This document shows, one piece after another, positions 34,591 through 46,268 of a stretch of 64,000 nucleotides of DNA (positions are counted from its first letter, which is position 1; each line of letters starts with the position of its first letter). Location of the stretch: the NCBI GenBank assembly GCA_037974335.1, contig CM075743.1, forward strand, positions 7,202,449 to 7,266,448, read 5' to 3'. The DNA is from Prionace glauca. Taxonomy: Eukaryota; Chordata; Chondrichthyes; Carcharhiniformes; Carcharhinidae. A program made the translations under genes and the position numbers. The notes beneath the pieces were generated by a model. The model was not told where the DNA came from. It worked only from the letters and a program-made list of their open reading frames with translations, and ran no database searches.

Positions 34591-35462
34591 TGTTTAGAGG
34601 GTCATGTGGTCGGGTCAGGCCCTGTGGATTCTCAAGCCTGGAAGCTGAGCCAATCGGCAAGAGGGTGCGTGCCACGGGTTGAGGAAGGTTTTGCAGTTGG
34701 AGTCAGGGAGCCGAGTAGTAGATTTGCATTGTAATTCATTCTGACCTTGTTGTATAGATATATATATATATATATTCTTACTACAAAGAGCAAAGAACGG
34801 TAAGCACATGAACAGGCCTTTCGGCCCTCAAAGCCTGCACTGATCATGTTTACTTATCTAAACCAATTGCTTATATTCCTCTATTCCCTGTTTGTTCCTA
34901 TGCCTATAGATATACGTCTTATATGTGACTAAAGTAATTGCCTCCATCACCTCACTTGGCAGTGTGTTCCAGGCCTCCATCATCCCCGGTGTGAAAATCC
35001 TTCCCCTGCACATCTCCACTCAACCTTTCCCCCCTTAACTTGAATTTGTGCTCCCTGTAATTGTCCTTTCTGCCCTGGGAAAAAGCTTCCAAATGTTCTC
35101 CCTATCTATACCTGACATAATTTTATAAATTTCCACCAGTTTGTCTCAGCCTCCGTCTTTCCAGGGAGAACAATCCCAGTTTATTCAATCTCTCCTCATA
35201 GCTAATACCCTCCATACCAGGCAACATCCTGGGAAACTTTTTCCACACTCTCTCCAAAGCTTCCACATCCTTCTGATGTTGTGGTAACCAGAATTGGACA
35301 CAGTATTCCAAATGTGGCTTAACCAATGTTTTAAACAATTGTAACATAATTTGCCAACTTTTATACTCGATGCCCAGTCCGATGAAGGCAAGCATGTGAT
35401 ATTGTTGGCAATAAAAGCATTTATTGATTCAAGCCACATTGAGTCACCCTCGATCTATTGGA
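34591..35462 (+). mobile_element. Fossil Gypsy-type LTR, unit 1/2 boundary, interrupted by a LINE end
   Basis: Starts TGTTTAGAGGGTCATGTGG after a purine-rich gggatggggga. It contains gctgagccaatcggcaagag and an AT repeat, then after a LINE insertion (34785-35395) ends with ggcaataaaagcatttattg and ctcgatctattg. Without the insertion it is about 260 bp. Confidence 0.8.
34785..35395 (-). mobile_element. CR1-like LINE 3' fragment in the LTR
   Basis: The minus strand encodes MLAFIGLGIEYKSWQIMLQL, CVQFWLPQHQKDVEAL and MEGISYEERLNKLGLFSLER. The same insertion occurs at 39541-39868 plus 42233-42527, so it predates the duplication. Confidence 0.85.
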
Positions 35463-35499
35463 AGTTACTATGAAGACACAAAGCAATGAGTTAAATCAA

Positions 35500-35700
35500 G
35501 TTCCAAACCTGTAACATCTAACACCTAGAAGGAGGAGAGAAGCGGGTGCATGGGAACACCACCACTGACAAGCTTCCATCTAAAACACACACACCATCCA
35601 GACTGGGGAATATATCACCGTTCCTTCACTGTCACTGGCTCAATCCTGGAAATCCCTCCCTAACAGCACTGTGGGTGTACGTACACAGTGTTTGAAGAAG
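35500..35700 (+). repeat. Unclassified repeat E, unit 2
   Basis: Shares gcgggtgcatgggaacacca and ctaacagcactgtgggtgta with unit 1 and unit 3. Confidence 0.65.
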
Positions 35701-35895
35701 GCAGTTCAAGGATAAAGGGAAAGGACGTGGAAATAGGTTAATGGAAAAGGATAGAAATGGGAATATGGGAGGTCACTACTTGTACAGGAGGAGTTGTGGT
35801 ATTTTATTAATCTGAATTCACACAGCAACTGTCCTGTGTTATTGCAGCCAGATCACATTATCAGAACTATGATCAATCTTCTGAAATATTCTTAC

Positions 35896-36222
35896 CTGAG
35901 AAAACCTGCAGTGTTATAACATCTAAAGCACGGATATAGTTTTGTTCTTGAGTTCCACACCAGTATGTTCCTGCATCTGTCTCCTGAAGTCGTTGCATGG
36001 TTATGGAAAATTTACCGTTGATATAAGCGATCGATGTTCTTGCATCAACATTCTTGACTCTCTCTCTATAAATGCTCCGTATACGATTGCAATAAGTTTC
36101 TGAAGTTTCCTTACACCACCAGATCTCTTGGTGTTTATACTGTGCTGCCTGTGGACATTCCACAGTGATGGTTTCTCCCACTGCAGCTTTCATCACTATC
36201 GAGGCAGTTTGTGTCCGTGAAA
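35896..36222 (-). CDS. Gene A V-type Ig exon, subtype V2 copy 2
   Basis: A 327-bp phase 1-1 exon of the same subtype as 28443-28769. The acceptor is caccaacag and the donor TCAG|gtaaga. Visible marks are VSRTQTASIVMKAAVG, ITVECPQ, IWWCKE, TYCN and TDAGTYWCGTQ, so all four cysteines are kept. The C'' to D region (YRERVKNVDARTSIAY) differs most from its siblings, a place where these domains commonly bind ligand or vary. The surrounding unit lacks the LINE found in unit 1, so this copy shows the pre-insertion arrangement. Confidence 0.78.
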
Positions 36223-37119
36223 CTGTTGGTGAAACATAACATTTTAAGAAAGCTGGAAATATCCCAACACCCAATTGTAGACAATCCTTTTGGTACAATG
36301 CTAGCCAGTGCTTCACAAGGGGACACACACAAGTCCTGGGTGGGACTGGAGTCAAGAATCTTAAAGTGGAAATGGAGGACATTCGGCCTGTCATGTCTGT
36401 GCTAGCTCGTTGGAAATTTATTGTGCAATTGAATCCCAAGGCCCAGCCTCCCCCACAACCCTGCACATTAGTCCCCTCCAAACACATGTCCAACTGCCTT
36501 CTGAAAGTTCCTTTGGAATCTCATTCCATCACCATTCCAGGTGGTGAATTCCACATCATAACAATCTGCTGCATGAAATAATTTCCCCTCATTTATCCAC
36601 TGGTTTGTATTCCAACGATTGGAAATCTATGATCTCTGGTTACCAATCCACCAGCGAGATACATTGATTAGATTTCCCTTTAATCTGCTCTGTTCCAAGG
36701 ACAATAATCCCAATTTCCCATCCGTTCACATAACCAAACTCCCTCATCCCTGGCATCATCCTGGTAAATCTGCTCCGTGCCCTTGCCAGGGCATTAACCC
36801 CCTTGTCCAATGTGGCACCCAGAATTAAATCCAGAACTCCAGCAGAAAGCTACCCAGTGAGCAGGAAAGGTTTAGTGTTACTCCTCACTTTTATAACTAA
36901 TATTCCCATTTAATATCCCAAGAATCCCACAACTGTCTCTCAACCTGCCCTTCCACCAGTGGGGTGTTGCTGTCAGAGTGCACGGAATCCAACTCCAGCA
37001 TCTCCAAACTGGGCCTGGGGACAAGTGTGAGGAGGGCCTGGGGAGGGGAGGAGAACTGGGCAACAAGGCCCAGGAGTGAGGCCCTGCTGAGCAAAGCCCT
37101 AAATCAGGATGGAGGGCAG

Positions 37120-37340
37120 AAGAGTAAGACTGCTGTGTGTGTGTGTGTGTGTGGACAGAGTGAGAGAGAGTGAGAGGAAGGTAGAGCACGTGTGTGATTG
37201 GGAGAGAGAATAAGAGACAGATAGAGAGTGTTAATGTGTTTGGGAGTGAGGGGGAGTAAGAGTGTGTGGGAGGAAGAGTGAAAGAGGCGGTCTGAGAGGG
37301 AGAGTGAGGGGGAGAGTCTGTGTCTGAGAGAGGGACATGA
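37120..37340. repeat. GT/GA simple repeat, unit 2
   Basis: gtgtgtgtgtgtgtgtgtg run followed by gagag tracts. Homologous to 32400-32590. Confidence 0.85.
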
Positions 37341-37344
37341 TCAA

Positions 37345-39344
37345 ATGTGGGAAAGACATAGTCCCAGATAGATGAGGAAAATGAGGTGGTTATTTATGAG
37401 TGACATTTTACAATAGTTTCAGATGACAAGCCATTGTTGGGTCTATTTAGAGAATCCAGTGCCACTAATTGCCTCTGCAGGGATGCAGAGATGGGTTCCT
37501 TTGTTTGCAGCGTACAGTTATACATTTCAGCATCACCCTGGAATGGAGATATCCCGAGCAGACACAATTAACCGTTGCCTTCGCCACAAACAGTCGCACC
37601 ACCACTGGTTCCTCAAGAGATTATACTGGCTCTGCATCTGGTAGAGACTTTACCAGTCTCTGTGAAACATATAAAACTGTGGAGAAAAATAGATCCGGTA
37701 TGGTCAAAAGTCAAGAAGGTGGTAATGTAAGGGTGGTGATGTAAGTCAGAGTAGCTCAAACCCTATCAAAGTAGAAGGATGGAGATACCCTGTGAAGATG
37801 GGATGCTGCTGTGGGTGGCTAGAGTTATAGTGCCACTCACAGGGAAATGACTCCAGGCAGGCACGATGGCAAAGTGGTTAGCACTGATCTGTCACAGTGT
37901 CAGGGACCATGGTCCGAATCCCGGCTTGGGTCACTGTCAGTGTCATGTCTGCACACTCTCCCCATGTCTGTGTGGGTTTCCTCTGGGTGCTCCAGTTTCC
38001 TCCCACACTCCAAAGATGCCCTGGTTAGGTGCATTGACCGTGCTAAATTCTCCCTCAGTGTGCCTGAACAAGCATCGGAATGTGGTGACTGGGAGATTTT
38101 CACAGTAACTCCATTGCTGTGTGAATGTAAGCCTACTTGTGTCTTTAACTTTAATTCCTGTTACAAGAACTGCATCACTCCCATCCAGGTCAAAGTAGAA
38201 TGAAGGTCCCAGGCATTTGTGTTTTCACCAGGCATTGGGAAGGAAATAGAACGGATGGTTCATCAATGCCCAAGTTACGAAGATCAATGGGCTTCACCAT
38301 CACAGGTGAATTTGCATCGTTGGGAATGGCCTGGTGAACCTTGGTGGAAGTTAAACGTAGATTTTGCCGGGCCATTCCTGGGTCATATGTTTCTTATATT
38401 AGTTGCGGTTGGATGTTCTGTTGATGAAGTCCCCAACAGCCATGGACACCATTGATAGATTGAGGATATTCTCTACTATCCATGGCATTCCAGAAGTGGT
38501 TGAGTCGGACAATGGCACATCATTCACTGTGGAAGAGTGCCAAAAATTCCTCAAGTCCAATGGCATTCACCATGTGAGGTCAACACCTTCCCACCCAGCC
38601 TCAAATGGACCAGTGGAGCGTGAGGTACGAACATTCAAGTCATCAATAATAAAACAAGTAAACTGTCCTCTTCCTTTATGTATGGACCACCCCAAACGTG
38701 ACCACAGGGGTGACTCCAGCAGAGTTGCTGATGGGATGCCAGTTCAGAACACTATTGGACATGATATTCCCAAATTTGGCAGGGAGTGTGCAGGATGGGC
38801 TAATCTTTAAGAAGGAAAACAGTGATTTGAGAAAAGGAAACAGAGTGTTTCAAGTGGGGGATGCAGTCTTGTTTCCAAATTTTACACCATCCTGGGTGGC
38901 CGGTGAAGAGAACAGGACTGGTGTCCTACGTTATGGAGATACAAGGCTGTCGGCTCAGGAAGCAGGTAAACCTTCGGCGGAGGAGAGAGTGATGGACACA
39001 GAGGATCAACAGGTGCCCCCTGCAGTTGGGTGAAGTTTGCCAGGGTTGGTTACTGGGATTTTGATGGAGAATGTGGGAGCGCAGCAACCTCTGGCTGTGG
39101 AGGCTGAGGAACAGAAGCTGCTGAAGATCCACCAGATCCTGGATTAATGAGTCTGCCTTTCTCGTCTGTCCCGTCTGGCCCTTTAAACCTAGGAGAGTAA
39201 ACCACTGAACTGAGGCACTTTACCAGAGACCGGATTCCTCCAGACTGATTATACCTTTGATGGGTTTTCCTGTTCTTTATTCCTCCATAGTTGTATTTTG
39301 GATTTTGGGGGAAGGATTGTGGTCCTTTAATTGGGATGGGGGAG
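37345..39344 (+). mobile_element. Fossil Gypsy-type pol remnant, unit 2
   Basis: RNase H-like part at 37423-37640 and integrase part at 38200-39030 (including EPWWKLNVDFAGPF and VVESDNGTSFTVEECQKF), separated by a SINE at 37858-38155. Same layout as unit 1, broken in several places, and close in sequence. Confidence 0.85.
37858..38155 (+). mobile_element. SINE inside the Gypsy remnant, unit 2
   Basis: Ortholog of the SINE at 33101-33370, and somewhat longer. Confidence 0.82.
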
Positions 39345-39868
39345 TGTTTAGAGGGTCATGTGATCGGGTCAGGCCCTGTGGATTCTCAAGCCTGGAAGCT
39401 GAGCCAATCGGCAAGAGGGTGCGTGCCACGGGTTGAGGAAGGTTTTGCAGTTGGAGACAGGGAGCCGAGTAGTAGATTTGCATTGTAATTCATTCTGACC
39501 TTGTTGTATAGATATATATATATATATATATTCTTACTACAAAGAGCAAAGAATAGTAAACACATGAACAGGCCGTTCGGCCCTCCAAGCCTGCGTATGT
39601 TTACCTGTCTAAACCAATCGCTTATATTCCTCTATTCCCCATTTGTTCCTACGCCTATCGATATACGTCTTTTTTGTGACTAAAGTAATTGCCTCCATCA
39701 CCTCACTTGGCAGTGTGTTCCAGGCCTCCATCATCCCCGGTGTGAAAAACCTTCCCCTGCACATCTTCACTCAACCTTTCCCCCCTTAACTTGAACTTGT
39801 GCTCCCTTAATTGTCCTTTCTGCCCTGGAAAAATGCTTCCAAATGTTCACCCTATCTATACGTGTCAT

Positions 39869-42232
39869 AGGAACATAAGAATATAAGATATAGGAGCAGG
39901 AGTTGGCCATCTAGCCCTTTAAGCCTGCCCCGCCATTCAATAAGATCATGGCCGATCTGAAGTAGATCAGTTCTACTTTCCCGCTGTCTCCCCATAACCC
40001 TTAATTCCCTTGTCTGTCAAAAACCTATCTACCCATGTCTTAAATATATTTAGCGAGGGAGCCTCCACCACTTCAACGGGCAGAGAATTCCAGAGATTCA
40101 CCACCCTTTGAGTGAAGAAGTTCCTCCTCAACTCCACTCTAAACTGCAAACCCCCCCTTATCTTGAGGTTGTGCCCTCTAGTCCTGCTGTCCTTTCTGAG
40201 TGGGAAGAATCTCTCTACCTCTACCCTATCCATCCCTTTCATTATCTTATACATCTCTATAAGATCCCCCCTCATCCTTCTAAACTCCAATGAGTACAGA
40301 CCCAGTCTATTTCATCTCTCTTCATAGTCTAACCCCCTCATCTCCGGGATCAGCCGAGTGAACCTCCTCTGCACTCCCTCCAAGGCCAAAATATGCTTGT
40401 GCAAGTGCGGCGACCAAAACTGCACACAGTACTCCAGCTGCGGCCTCACCAGTGCACTGTACAGTTGCAGCAAGACCTCCCTGCTTTTATATTCTATCCC
40501 CTCGCTATAAAGGCCAGCGTCCCATTCGCCTCCTTGATCACCTGCTGCACCTGCAGACTGGGTTTTTGCGACTCATGCTCAAGGACCCCCAGGTCCCTCT
40601 GCACCATAGCATGCTGCAGCTTTTTGCCCTTTAAATTGTAATCCCTCCTACTATTATTTCTGCCAAAGTGGATGACCTCACACTTGCAAACACTGTACTC
40701 CATCTGCCAGGTCCTCGCCCACTCGCTCAGCCTATCCAGATCCCTCTGCAGACTTTCCACACCCTCCGCACAATTTGCTTTTCCACTCATCTTTGTGTCA
40801 TCAGCAAATTTTGTTACCCTACACTCAGCCCCCTCCTCCAGATCATCTATATAAATGGTAAATAGCTGAGACCCCAGCAACGATCCCTGTGGCACTCCAC
40901 TAGTTACCAACCGCCAATCAGAATAGTCTCCATTGATTCCAACTCTCTGCCTCCTATTAGACAACCAATCCTCTATCCACACTAACACCTTATCCCCAAC
41001 TCCATGCCTCCTAACCTTCTGAAGCAACCTTTAGTGCGACACCTTATCAAACGCCTTCTGAAAATCAAGAAACACCACATCCACTGGTTCCCCTCTGTCT
41101 ACCGCACTAGTCACACCCTCATAGAAATCCAATAAATTCGTCAAACACGACTTCCCCTTAACGAATCCGTGCTGCGCCTGCTCTATCAAACCATTCTTTT
41201 CTAGGTGCCTTGCTATTTCTTCTTTGATGACAGATTCCAGCATTTTTCCAACTACAGACGTTAAACTAAGCGGCCTATAATTCCCTGCCTTTTGCCTGCT
41301 ACCTTTTTTAAACAGCGGCGTAACATTAGCCGTTTTCCAATCTTTTGGCATTTCCCTGGAATTGAGCGAAGTATAGTAAATAATCACTGAGGTATCTACT
41401 ATCACCTCTGCCATTTCCTTCAGAACTCTGGGATGTATTCTATCCGGTTCTGGGGACTTGTCCACCATCAGTCCCATTAGTCTATCAAGCACTACCTCTC
41501 TAGTGACAGTAATCGCATTCAGGCCTTCAACTCCTACCATCCTTCTATCTTTAATATCCAGCAAACTATTCGCGTCCTCCTCCATGAAGACTGAGGCAAA
41601 AAAGGCCTCAGTCTTCATGGCCTTATTTAAGGCCTCTGCCATTTCCTCATCTCCCACCACTAAATCCCCCCTCTCATCGTCTAAGGGTCCAACATTCACT
41701 CTAGCCAGCCTCCTCTTCTTTATATATTTGTAAAAACTCTTACTGTCCTTTTTTATATTTAGCGCTAGTTTAGCTTCATAGTCAACCCTTCCTTTCTTTA
41801 TCAACTTCTTCGTCATTCTTTGTTGATTTTTAAACCTCTCCCAATCTTCTACTTGCCCACTACTTTTAGCCACTCTAAACACATCAGCTTTTAATTTAAT
41901 ACTCTCTTTATTTCCTTCGATAACCACGGCTGGTTATCTCTTCTCCTACATTCCTTCTTTACCATAGGAATATATTTCTGCTGAGCACCGAAAAAGATCT
42001 CCTTAAAGATCCTCCACTGTTCCTCAGCAGTCCTACCAACCAATCTGTGCCCCCAATCTACATTTGCCAATTCCCCTCTCATCCTATCGTACTCCCCGCT
42101 GTTCAAGCAGAGGACACAGGTTCGGGACCCAACTTTCTCATCCTCCATCTGCATTAAAAACTCAACCATACAATGATCGCTCGTCCCAAGAGGATTCCTC
42201 ACAACAAGGTCTCTAATTCTACCTGCCTCGTT
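39869..42232 (-). mobile_element. CR1-like LINE family B, decayed, nested in another LINE
   Basis: The minus strand encodes RDLVVRNPLGTSDHCMVEF, VDVVFLDFQKAFDKV, SGVPQGSLLGSQLFTIYIDDL and TKFADDTKMSG in separated frames (41891-42262, 41031-41927, 40494-41027, 39973-40290). Stops and frame changes separate them at about 41900, 41030, 40490 and 40300. A hairpin of 16-bp arms occurs at 41582-41620. Older than the copy in unit 1. Confidence 0.88.
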
Positions 42233-42527
42233 AGACAATTTTATAATTTTATAAATTTCCACCAGTTCGTCTCAGCCTCCATCTTTCCAGGGAGAACAAT
42301 CCCAGTTTATTCAATCTCTCCTCATAGCTAATACCCTCCATACCAGGCAACATCCTGGGAAACTTTTTCCACACTCTCTCCAAAGCTTCCACATCCTTCT
42401 GATGTTGTGGTAACCAGAATTGGACACAGTATTCAAAATGTGGCCTAACCAACGTTTTAAACAATTGTAACATAATTTGCCAACTTTTATACTTGATGCC
42501 CAGTCCGATGAAGGCAAGCATACGATA
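42233..42527 (-). mobile_element. Remainder of the LINE fragment split at 39868
   Basis: Encodes MLAFIGLGIKYKSWQIMLQL and continues 39541-39868. Homologous to 34785-35395. Confidence 0.8.
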
Positions 42528-42659
42528 TTGTTGGCAATAAAAGCCTTTACTGATTCAAACTACATTGAGTCACCCTCGATCTATTACAAGTTACAATGAA
42601 GACACAAAGCAATGAATTAAATCTCCTTCCAAGCCTGTAACATCTAACACCTCGAAGGA

Positions 42660-42880
42660 GGAGAGAAGCGGGTGCATGGGAACACCACCACTGACACCTT
42701 CACTCCAAAACACACACACCATCCAGACTGGGGAATATATCACCGTTCCTCACTGTCACTGGCTCAATCCTGGAAATCCCTCCCTAACAGCACTGTGGGT
42801 GTACGTACACTTCATGAGCTGCAGTGGTTCAAGAAGGCAGTTAAAGATAATTAGGGATGTGCAATAAATGCTGTTCGAGA
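42660..42880 (+). repeat. Unclassified repeat E, unit 3
   Basis: Landmarks gcgggtgcatgggaacacca, gagctgcagtggttcaagaa and attagggatgtgcaataaat. Confidence 0.65.
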
Positions 42881-43138
42881 CACTCACATCTCATGAAAGA
42901 ATCAATAAAGGAGCCTTGGGTGGAATATGACTTTTGATTTGCAAGCGTATAAATAAAAGGATGCGGAAACAGGTTAATGGAAATGGATAGAAATGTGAAT
43001 ATGGGAGGTCACTACTTGTACATGAGGAGTTGTGATATTTTATTAATCTGAGTTCACACAGCACACAGCAGCTGTCCTGTGTAATTGCAGCCAGATCACA
43101 TTATCAGAGCTATAATCAATCTTCTGAAATATTCTTAC

Positions 43139-43465
43139 CTGAGAAAACCTTCAGTATTACAACATCGAAAGCATGGATAGTGTTTTGATATCGAACTCCA
43201 CACCAGTATGTTCCTGTATCTGTCTCCTGAAGTCGTTTTATGATGACAGAAATTTTATCGTTGGTATTCACAATTGACGTCCTTACATCATCATTCCTGA
43301 TACTATCTCCATAAATGCTTGATATATGATTGCATTTATTAACTGAAGTTTCCTTACACCACCAGACTTCTTGATGTTTATACTGTGTTGCCTGTGGACA
43401 TTCCACAGTGATGGTTTGTCCCACTGCAGCTTCCATGCCTATCGAGGCAGTTTGTGTCCGTGAAA
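43139..43465 (-). CDS. Gene A V-type Ig exon, subtype V2 copy 3 (most membrane-distal)
   Basis: A 327-bp phase 1-1 exon. The acceptor is caccaacag and the donor TCAG|gtaaga. The domain reads VSRTQTASIGMEAAVG, ITVECPQ, VWWCKE, NKCN and TDTGTYWCGVR, with the full set of four cysteines. It is the first V exon after the signal exon at 48161-48200, and the junction A|TT gives Ile. It would therefore form the N-terminal domain, the position used by pIgR domain 1 to bind polymeric immunoglobulin. No ligand can be claimed from sequence. Confidence 0.78.
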
Positions 43466-43921
43466 CTGTTGGTGAAACATAACATTTTAAGAAAGCTGGA
43501 AATATCCCAACACCCAATTGTAGACAATCCTTTTGGCACAATGCTAGCCAGTGCTTCACAAGGGGACACACACAATTCCTGGGTGGGACTGGAATCAAGA
43601 ATCTTAAAGCAGAGATGGAGAATATTCGGCCTGTCATGTCTGTGCTAGCCCGTTGGAAAATTATTGCCCAATTGAATCCCGAGGCCCAGCTTCCCCCACA
43701 ACCCTGCACATTAGTCCCCTCCAAACACATGTCTAACTGCCTTTTAAATCCCTTCCTGATTTTCAATACTTTGATTAGATTTCCCGTTAATCTGCTCTTT
43801 TCCAAGGACAATAATCCCAGTCTTTTCAATCTGTTCACATAACCAAACTCCCCCATCTCTGGCACCATCCTGGTCAATCTGCCCTGTACCTTTGCCTCCT
43901 TCCTTGGGTGTGGGGCCCAGA

Positions 43922-44215
43922 ATTGTAACGTTTATTTACTTGTCACAAATAGGGTTACATTAACACTGCAATGAAGTTAGTGTGAAAATCCCCTCGTCAT
44001 CACACAGCGGCATCTGTTCGTGTACACTGAGGGAGAATGCATCTAACCAGCAAAACTTTCAGTTTGTGGGAGGAAACTGGAGCACCCTGAGGAAACCCAC
44101 GCAGACACAGGGAGAATGTGCAGGCTCCACACAGACAATGACCCAAGCCAGGAATCGAACCCTGATCCCTGGTGCTGTGAGGCAGCAGAGCTAATCACTG
44201 TGACACCATGCACCC
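43922..44215 (-). mobile_element. SINE private to unit 3
   Basis: From tttatttacttgtcacaaat to ctaatcactgtgacaccatg. It is inserted at a different point from the SINE of unit 1. Confidence 0.8.
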
Positions 44216-44509
44216 CCCTTTTTATATCCCCATATTGGAGTACCCAATACTCCAGCAGAGACCTAACAAGTGAGCATTAAAGGTTTCATGTAACTCTTCA
44301 TTTTTATAATTAATATTCATATTTAAAATCCCAAGAATCCCACAACTGCTTCTCAACCTGCCCTTCCTCCAGTGGGGTGTTGCTGTCAGAGTGCACAGAA
44401 TCCAACTCCGGCATCTCCAAACTGGGTCTGGGTGTGAGGAGGGCCTGGGGAGGAGAGCTGGCCACAAGACCCAGGAGTGAGACTCTGCTGAGCAGAGCCC
44501 CGTATGTTT

Positions 44510-45735
44510 GAGTGAGTGTGTGTGGGGGTGAGAGAGGGATAGTGTTTTTGTGGGAGAGAGAGAGAGAGAGAGACAGTGTGTGCGTGTGTGTGTTTGAGAG
44601 AGAGTAAGAGAGTAAGTGAGGGTCTATGTGTAAGGGAATGAGTGAGTGTGCGTGCATGTCTGTGTGAGGGATTGTGTGGGTGTGTGTCCTTGGGAGTGAG
44701 AGCGTGTGTGTCTGTATGGGAGGGAGAGAGGCATGTGTGTATGCGCGTGTATGTGTGTGTTTTTGTGTGTGTGTTTGCGTGTGAGTGTCTGTGCATGTGT
44801 GCGCTTGTGTATGTGAATGCTGTGCATGTATGTGTGTGTGTGTACATGTATACATATGTGTGTTTATGTACGTGTGCGTGTGTATTTGTGTGTGTGCATG
44901 TGTATGTGTTTGTATGAGTGTGTGCATGTATATGTGAGTGTGTGTGCATGTATGTGTGTGTGTGTGTGCATGTATGTGAATGCATGTGTGTGTTTGTGTG
45001 AGTATGTGTGTGTATGCATGTGTGTTTCCATGCATACATGCATGTGTGTGCGCGCATGTGCATGTGAGTGTCTGTGTGTGCGTGTATGTGTGTGCGTATG
45101 CGTGCATCCGTGAGAGTGTGTGCATGTGTGTGCGCGCGTGTTTGCCTGTGTGCTTGAGTATGCGTATGTCTGCATGTGCATGTGTGTATGTGCGTACGTG
45201 CATGTGTGTGTGTTTTTATGTGTTTGTGTGTGTTTGATTGTGTATGTGTGTGCGCATGTGTGTATGTGAATGTGTGTGTGCGTATGCGTGTATGTACATG
45301 ACTGCCGAGCATGTGTGCATGCATTTGTGTGTGTGTGTCTGTGTGTATGTTTGTGTGTGTGTGTGTGCATGTGTATGACTGTGTGCGCTTGTGTATATGC
45401 ATGTGTGCATATGTGTGCATGTAAGTGTGTGAATGTGCATGTGGGTGTGTGTATGTATTTATGTATATGTGCGTGTGTGAGTGTGAGTGCGTGTGTGTTT
45501 GTGTGAGAGTGTGTAAATGTGTGTGTGTTCATGTTTATTTGAGTGAGTGTGCATGCGTGTGTGTGTGCATGTGTATGTGTATATGCGTGTATATATGTGT
45601 GTATGAGTGTGTTTGTGTATGTATGTGCGTGTGTGCACGTGCGTATGTGTTTGTGTGTGTATGTGTGTGTGTGCATGTTTTTGTGTGTGCGTGTGTGCAT
45701 GTATGTGCGTGTGTATGTGCACATGTGCGGTCTGT
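44510..45735. repeat. Very long imperfect TG microsatellite
   Basis: About 1.2 kb of alternating purine-pyrimidine TG-rich sequence (tgtgtgtgtg with tgtatg, tgcatg and tgcgtg variants), starting with a gagaga run. The Thr-His and Cys-Val open frames across it are artefacts. Confidence 0.95.
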
Positions 45736-45741
45736 GAACTC

Positions 45742-46268
45742 AGAACAAAGAACAAAGAAAATTACAGCACAGGATCAGGCCCTTCGGCCCTCCATGCTGC
45801 CCGACTGAACGAAAACCCCCTATCTTCTGGGGATCATATCCCTCTATTCCCATCCTATTCATCGACTTGTCATGATGCCCCCTTATAAGCCACTACCGTA
45901 TCCGCTTCCGCTACCTCCCCTGGCAATGAGTTCCAGGCACCCACCACCTCCTGTGTAAAAAATATGCCTTTAAACCTTACCCCTCGCACCTTAAACCTGT
46001 GCCCCCTAGTAATTGACTCTTCCATCCTGTGAAAAAGCTTCTGACTATGCACTGACTATCCATACCTCTCATAATCATGTAGACTTCTATCAGTTCTCCC
46101 CTCAACCTCTGTCGTTCCAATGAGAATAAACCAAGTTTCTCCAGCCTCTCCTCATAGCTAATGCCCTCCATACCAGGCAACATCCCGGTAAATCTTTTCT
46201 GTACCTTTTCCAAAGCCTCCACACCCTTCTGGTAGTGAGGCGAGCAGAATTGAACACTATATTCCAAG
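45742..46268 (-). mobile_element. CR1-like LINE 3' fragment
   Basis: Begins agaacaaagaacaaagaaaa, gcccttcggccctccatgct. The minus strand encodes FTGMLPGMEGISYEERLEKL and VQFCSPHYQKGVEALEKV. Confidence 0.85.

Larger units (their letters stand above)
27802..35462 (-). repeat. V2 module unit 1 (tandem duplication)
   Basis: The unit begins just after an LTR end (gttactatggagacacac), contains an unclassified repeat E copy, V exon 28443-28769, LINE 28998-31588, SINE 31918-32228, a GA/GT simple repeat, Gypsy pol remnants and a closing LTR. Units 2 (35463-42588) and 3 (from 42589) repeat the same order, with the shared motif gaagcgggtgcatgggaaca early in each. Length is about 7.7 kb including the private LINE. 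Confidence 0.75.
35463..42588 (-). repeat. V2 module unit 2 (tandem duplication)
   Basis: Same order as unit 1: repeat E, V exon 35896-36222, simple repeat near 37120-37340, Gypsy pol remnants and closing LTR. It lacks the LINE and SINE seen at 28998-31588 and 31918-32228 in unit 1. It carries its own nested LINE (39869-42232) inside the LTR. Confidence 0.75.
39345..42588 (+). mobile_element. Fossil Gypsy-type LTR, unit 2/3 boundary, with two-layer nested insertion
   Basis: LTR pieces at 39345-39540 and 42528-42588 (end ctcgatctattaca). They are separated by the shared LINE fragment, which is itself split by a private family B LINE at 39869-42232. Confidence 0.8.
42589..44510 (-). repeat. 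V2 module unit 3 (tandem duplication, shortened)
   Basis: It begins after the LTR end at 42588 and follows the unit order through V exon 43139-43465 and the segment matching 32240-32400 and 36920-37100 (gagtgcac, ccaactcc, ggagggcctgggga). It then passes into the TG-rich tract at 44510, and no Gypsy remnant follows. Confidence 0.7.

Noticed and set aside
32668-39030. Functional Gypsy element
   Set aside because: Only RNase H and integrase remnants with one LTR per unit are present; gag, protease and most of RT are missing.
44310-45808. Long open frames rich in Thr-His or Cys-Val on both strands
   Set aside because: They are translations of a TG/CA microsatellite, which is open in several frames by composition.
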